Shown here: positions 62,431 to 64,000 of the stretch, in pieces
How the letters are laid out: each line of letters opens with the position of its first letter
Numbering within the stretch: the stretch's first letter is position 1
Source: Heterohyrax brucei
Taxonomy: Eukaryota > Chordata > Mammalia > Hyracoidea > Procaviidae
Assembly (NCBI GenBank): GCA_028571685.1
Contig: CM053144.1
Location: forward strand, 98,672,171 to 98,736,170
DNA length: 64,000 bases
Reading direction: 5' to 3'
Translations under genes and position numbers: made by a program
The notes under the pieces: model-generated
The model's input: the letters and a program-made list of their open reading frames with translations, nothing else
The model's database searches: none
What the model was told of the DNA's origin: nothing

Positions 62431-63880
62431 CTTCAGATGAAGGTTTACAGAACAAACTAGTTTCTCATTAAACAATTAGCACACATACTGTTTTGTTACA
62501 TTGATTAACAATGCCACAACAGGTCAATACTCTCCCTTCTCAACCTTGGGTTCCCTATTACCAGCTTTCCTATCCCTGCCTGCCTTCTAGTCCTTACCCC
62601 TAGGCTGATGTGCCCTTTAGTCTCATCTTGTTTTATGGACCTGCTGTACAATCTTTGTCTGAATGGTAACTTCTGGAGTAGCTTCATTACTGAGCTGAAC
62701 AGGTGTCTAGGGGCTGTACTCTCAGGGTTTCTCCAGTCTCTGTCAGGCCAGCTAGTGTGGTTTTTCTCATTGAGTTAGAATTTTGTTCTACAGTTTTCCT
62801 CAGCTCTGTCTGGGATGCTCTGTTGTGACACCTCTTGGAGCAGTCAGTGGTGGTAGCCAGGCACCATACAGTCATACTGGATTCAGTCAGCTAGAGGCTG
62901 ATGTAGGTGTGGTCCATTAGTCCTTTGGACTCGTCTTTTCCTTCTATTTTTAGTTTTCTTTATTCTTCCTTGTGCTCAAAGGGGTGAGAACATTGAAATA
63001 GCCTAGGTAGCTGCTCACAGACTTTTAAGACACGAGACAATACGCACTAAAGTAGAATGTCAAATAGTTTCTTTATAAATTATGTTATGCCATGTACAAT
63101 GAGTAAGAAAAACACAAGAATTATTGATGTCTTCAAATTGTGATGTTAGAGAATAAGATCGAATGTACCATGGACTGCTGAAAGAACAAAGAGATCTGTG
63201 TTGGAAGAAGTACAACCAGAGTGCTCCTTGGAAGCAAGGAGACTGTGTTTTACACACTTTGGACATGTTGTCAGGAGGAATCAGTCCAAGGAGAAGGAGG
63301 ATATCATGCTTGAGGGAGTGGAAGGTCAGCAAAAAAGCTAAAGACCCTCAATGAGATGGATTGACACAGTAGCTGCAACAATGGAGTTAAGCAGGGAAAC
63401 AGTCGTAGGCATGGCACAAGACCAGGCAGTGTGTTTCATTGTGTTGTGCATAGGATTGCTATGAGTTGGAAATGACCCGAGGGCATTTAACAGCAGCAAC
63501 AACATGTTATGCCAGTTCAGCGAGGTGTTCCTGGAGACCATAGTCCCCAAAGCCCTCAGTCCAGCAATATGGTCCCTCAGGGAGTTTGGATGTCTGTGGA
63601 CATCACCAAGGACCAAAACGACATGGGGCAAAGAGAACCCAGAAGACAGAGCGACCCACATGAGTCCATGTGAGCCTTATACAAGTTGTGTTGGCTTGCC
63701 CAGTATTGTGTACCATCTGACCCTGCATCAAAGTTCTTACTTATCTGTTGTCTATTTAGTGTTTTTACATCTCCACCCCTCCCTGGTAGCCATCAAAGAT
63801 TGTTTCTTTTCATGTTTTTTCACCCACAAATTTTTACATTCATAATCTTGTACACTAACTTTCCTCTTATGATTGACTTA
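62431..63880 (-). mobile_element. L1 3' region (different subfamily), antisense, split by an RTE
   Basis: Blocks remembered from antisense proboscidean-type L1 3' UTR: gaaggtttacagaacaaact, gtttctccagtctctgtcag, gcagtcagtggtggtagcca, ggtccattagtcctttggac, then after the insertion tccctcagggagtttggatg, cagtattgtgtaccatctga, tctatttagtgtttttacat. gcagc...cttttaagac at 62990-63040 mirrors the 3' UTR of the L1 at 39500. Confidence 0.65.
63093..63503 (+). mobile_element. RTE/BovB-type LINE 3' end, nested, with 11-bp target-site repeat
   Basis: ttggaagaagtacaaccaga, gtgctccttggaagcaagga, ttggacatgttgtcaggagg, attgacacagtagctgcaac, ggattgctatgagttggaaa, ending cagcagcaacaac. Flanked by atgttatgcca at 63082-63092 and 63504-63514, within the antisense L1. 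Confidence 0.93.
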
Positions 63881-63884
63881 ATGT

Positions 63885-64000
63885 TTGTTGTTTTTATTAT
63901 GATTGAGTGAAAATGTACAATCCTGTATAAATTTGCATACCCACCTATGTGCAGCTCCCTCTGCTCTCCCTGCCCGGTGACAGCACACTACTCCTCTCTG
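63885..64000 (-). mobile_element. L1 3' terminus, antisense, runs off the right edge
   Basis: ttattatgattgagtgaaaa, tataaatttgcatacccacc, gtgcagctccctctgctctc, cggtgacagcacactactcc: the same terminus as at 57795-57895 and, in sense, at about 40040-40145. Confidence 0.9.

Overview
The window looks like mammalian nuclear DNA, most probably from an afrotherian and plausibly an elephant or close relative. It is AT-rich with one strong CpG island, and it is full of tRNA-derived SINEs of the AfroSINE type. It also holds RTE/BovB-type LINE pieces that share a 3' tail with those SINEs, a nearly complete L1, and older MIR and L2 relics. The species call rests on remembered repeat consensus sequences, not on a database search.

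The only host gene I can support is PHIP (pleckstrin homology domain interacting protein, also called DCAF14, RepID or BRWD2), on the minus strand. Its start codon is at 49116 inside the CpG island. Seven coding exons can be placed to the base: 49077-49116, 48902-48960, 48744-48773, 48496-48555, 26524-26674, 26329-26427 and 9064-9224. All junctions are canonical GT-AG, the phases are consistent, and together they give exactly 600 nt (200 codons). This is the N-terminal BRWD/PHIP region and the opening of the first WD40 repeat. The gene leaves the window on the left; no further coding exon was recognised in 1-9063. Introns 1-3 are tiny (116, 128, 188 bp) and GC-rich. Intron 4 is 21.8 kb, intron 5 is 96 bp and intron 6 is 17.1 kb.

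Layout. 1-9063: intron 7, with antisense L1, the 5' end of an antisense RTE, AfroSINEs, MIR and L2. 9225-26328: intron 6, with many AfroSINEs, CA/CG microsatellite DNA and local tandem duplications. 26675-48495: intron 4, carrying a 6.3-kb sense L1 (33843-40158) with a 14-bp target-site duplication and decayed ORF1 and ORF2. 48060-49665: CpG island and promoter. 49666-64000: upstream intergenic DNA. It is repeat-poor to about 56.7 kb, then a dense pile of L2, L1 3' ends, RTE fragments, a solo LTR and nested insertions.

I saw no sign of a previously undescribed gene system. The observations most worth a second look are a 17-kb AfroSINE-free zone around the promoter, a 79-nt perfectly alternating purine-pyrimidine tract, a CCG repeat in a second CG-rich block inside intron 4, a head-to-head rearranged RTE, and several unexplained local duplications.
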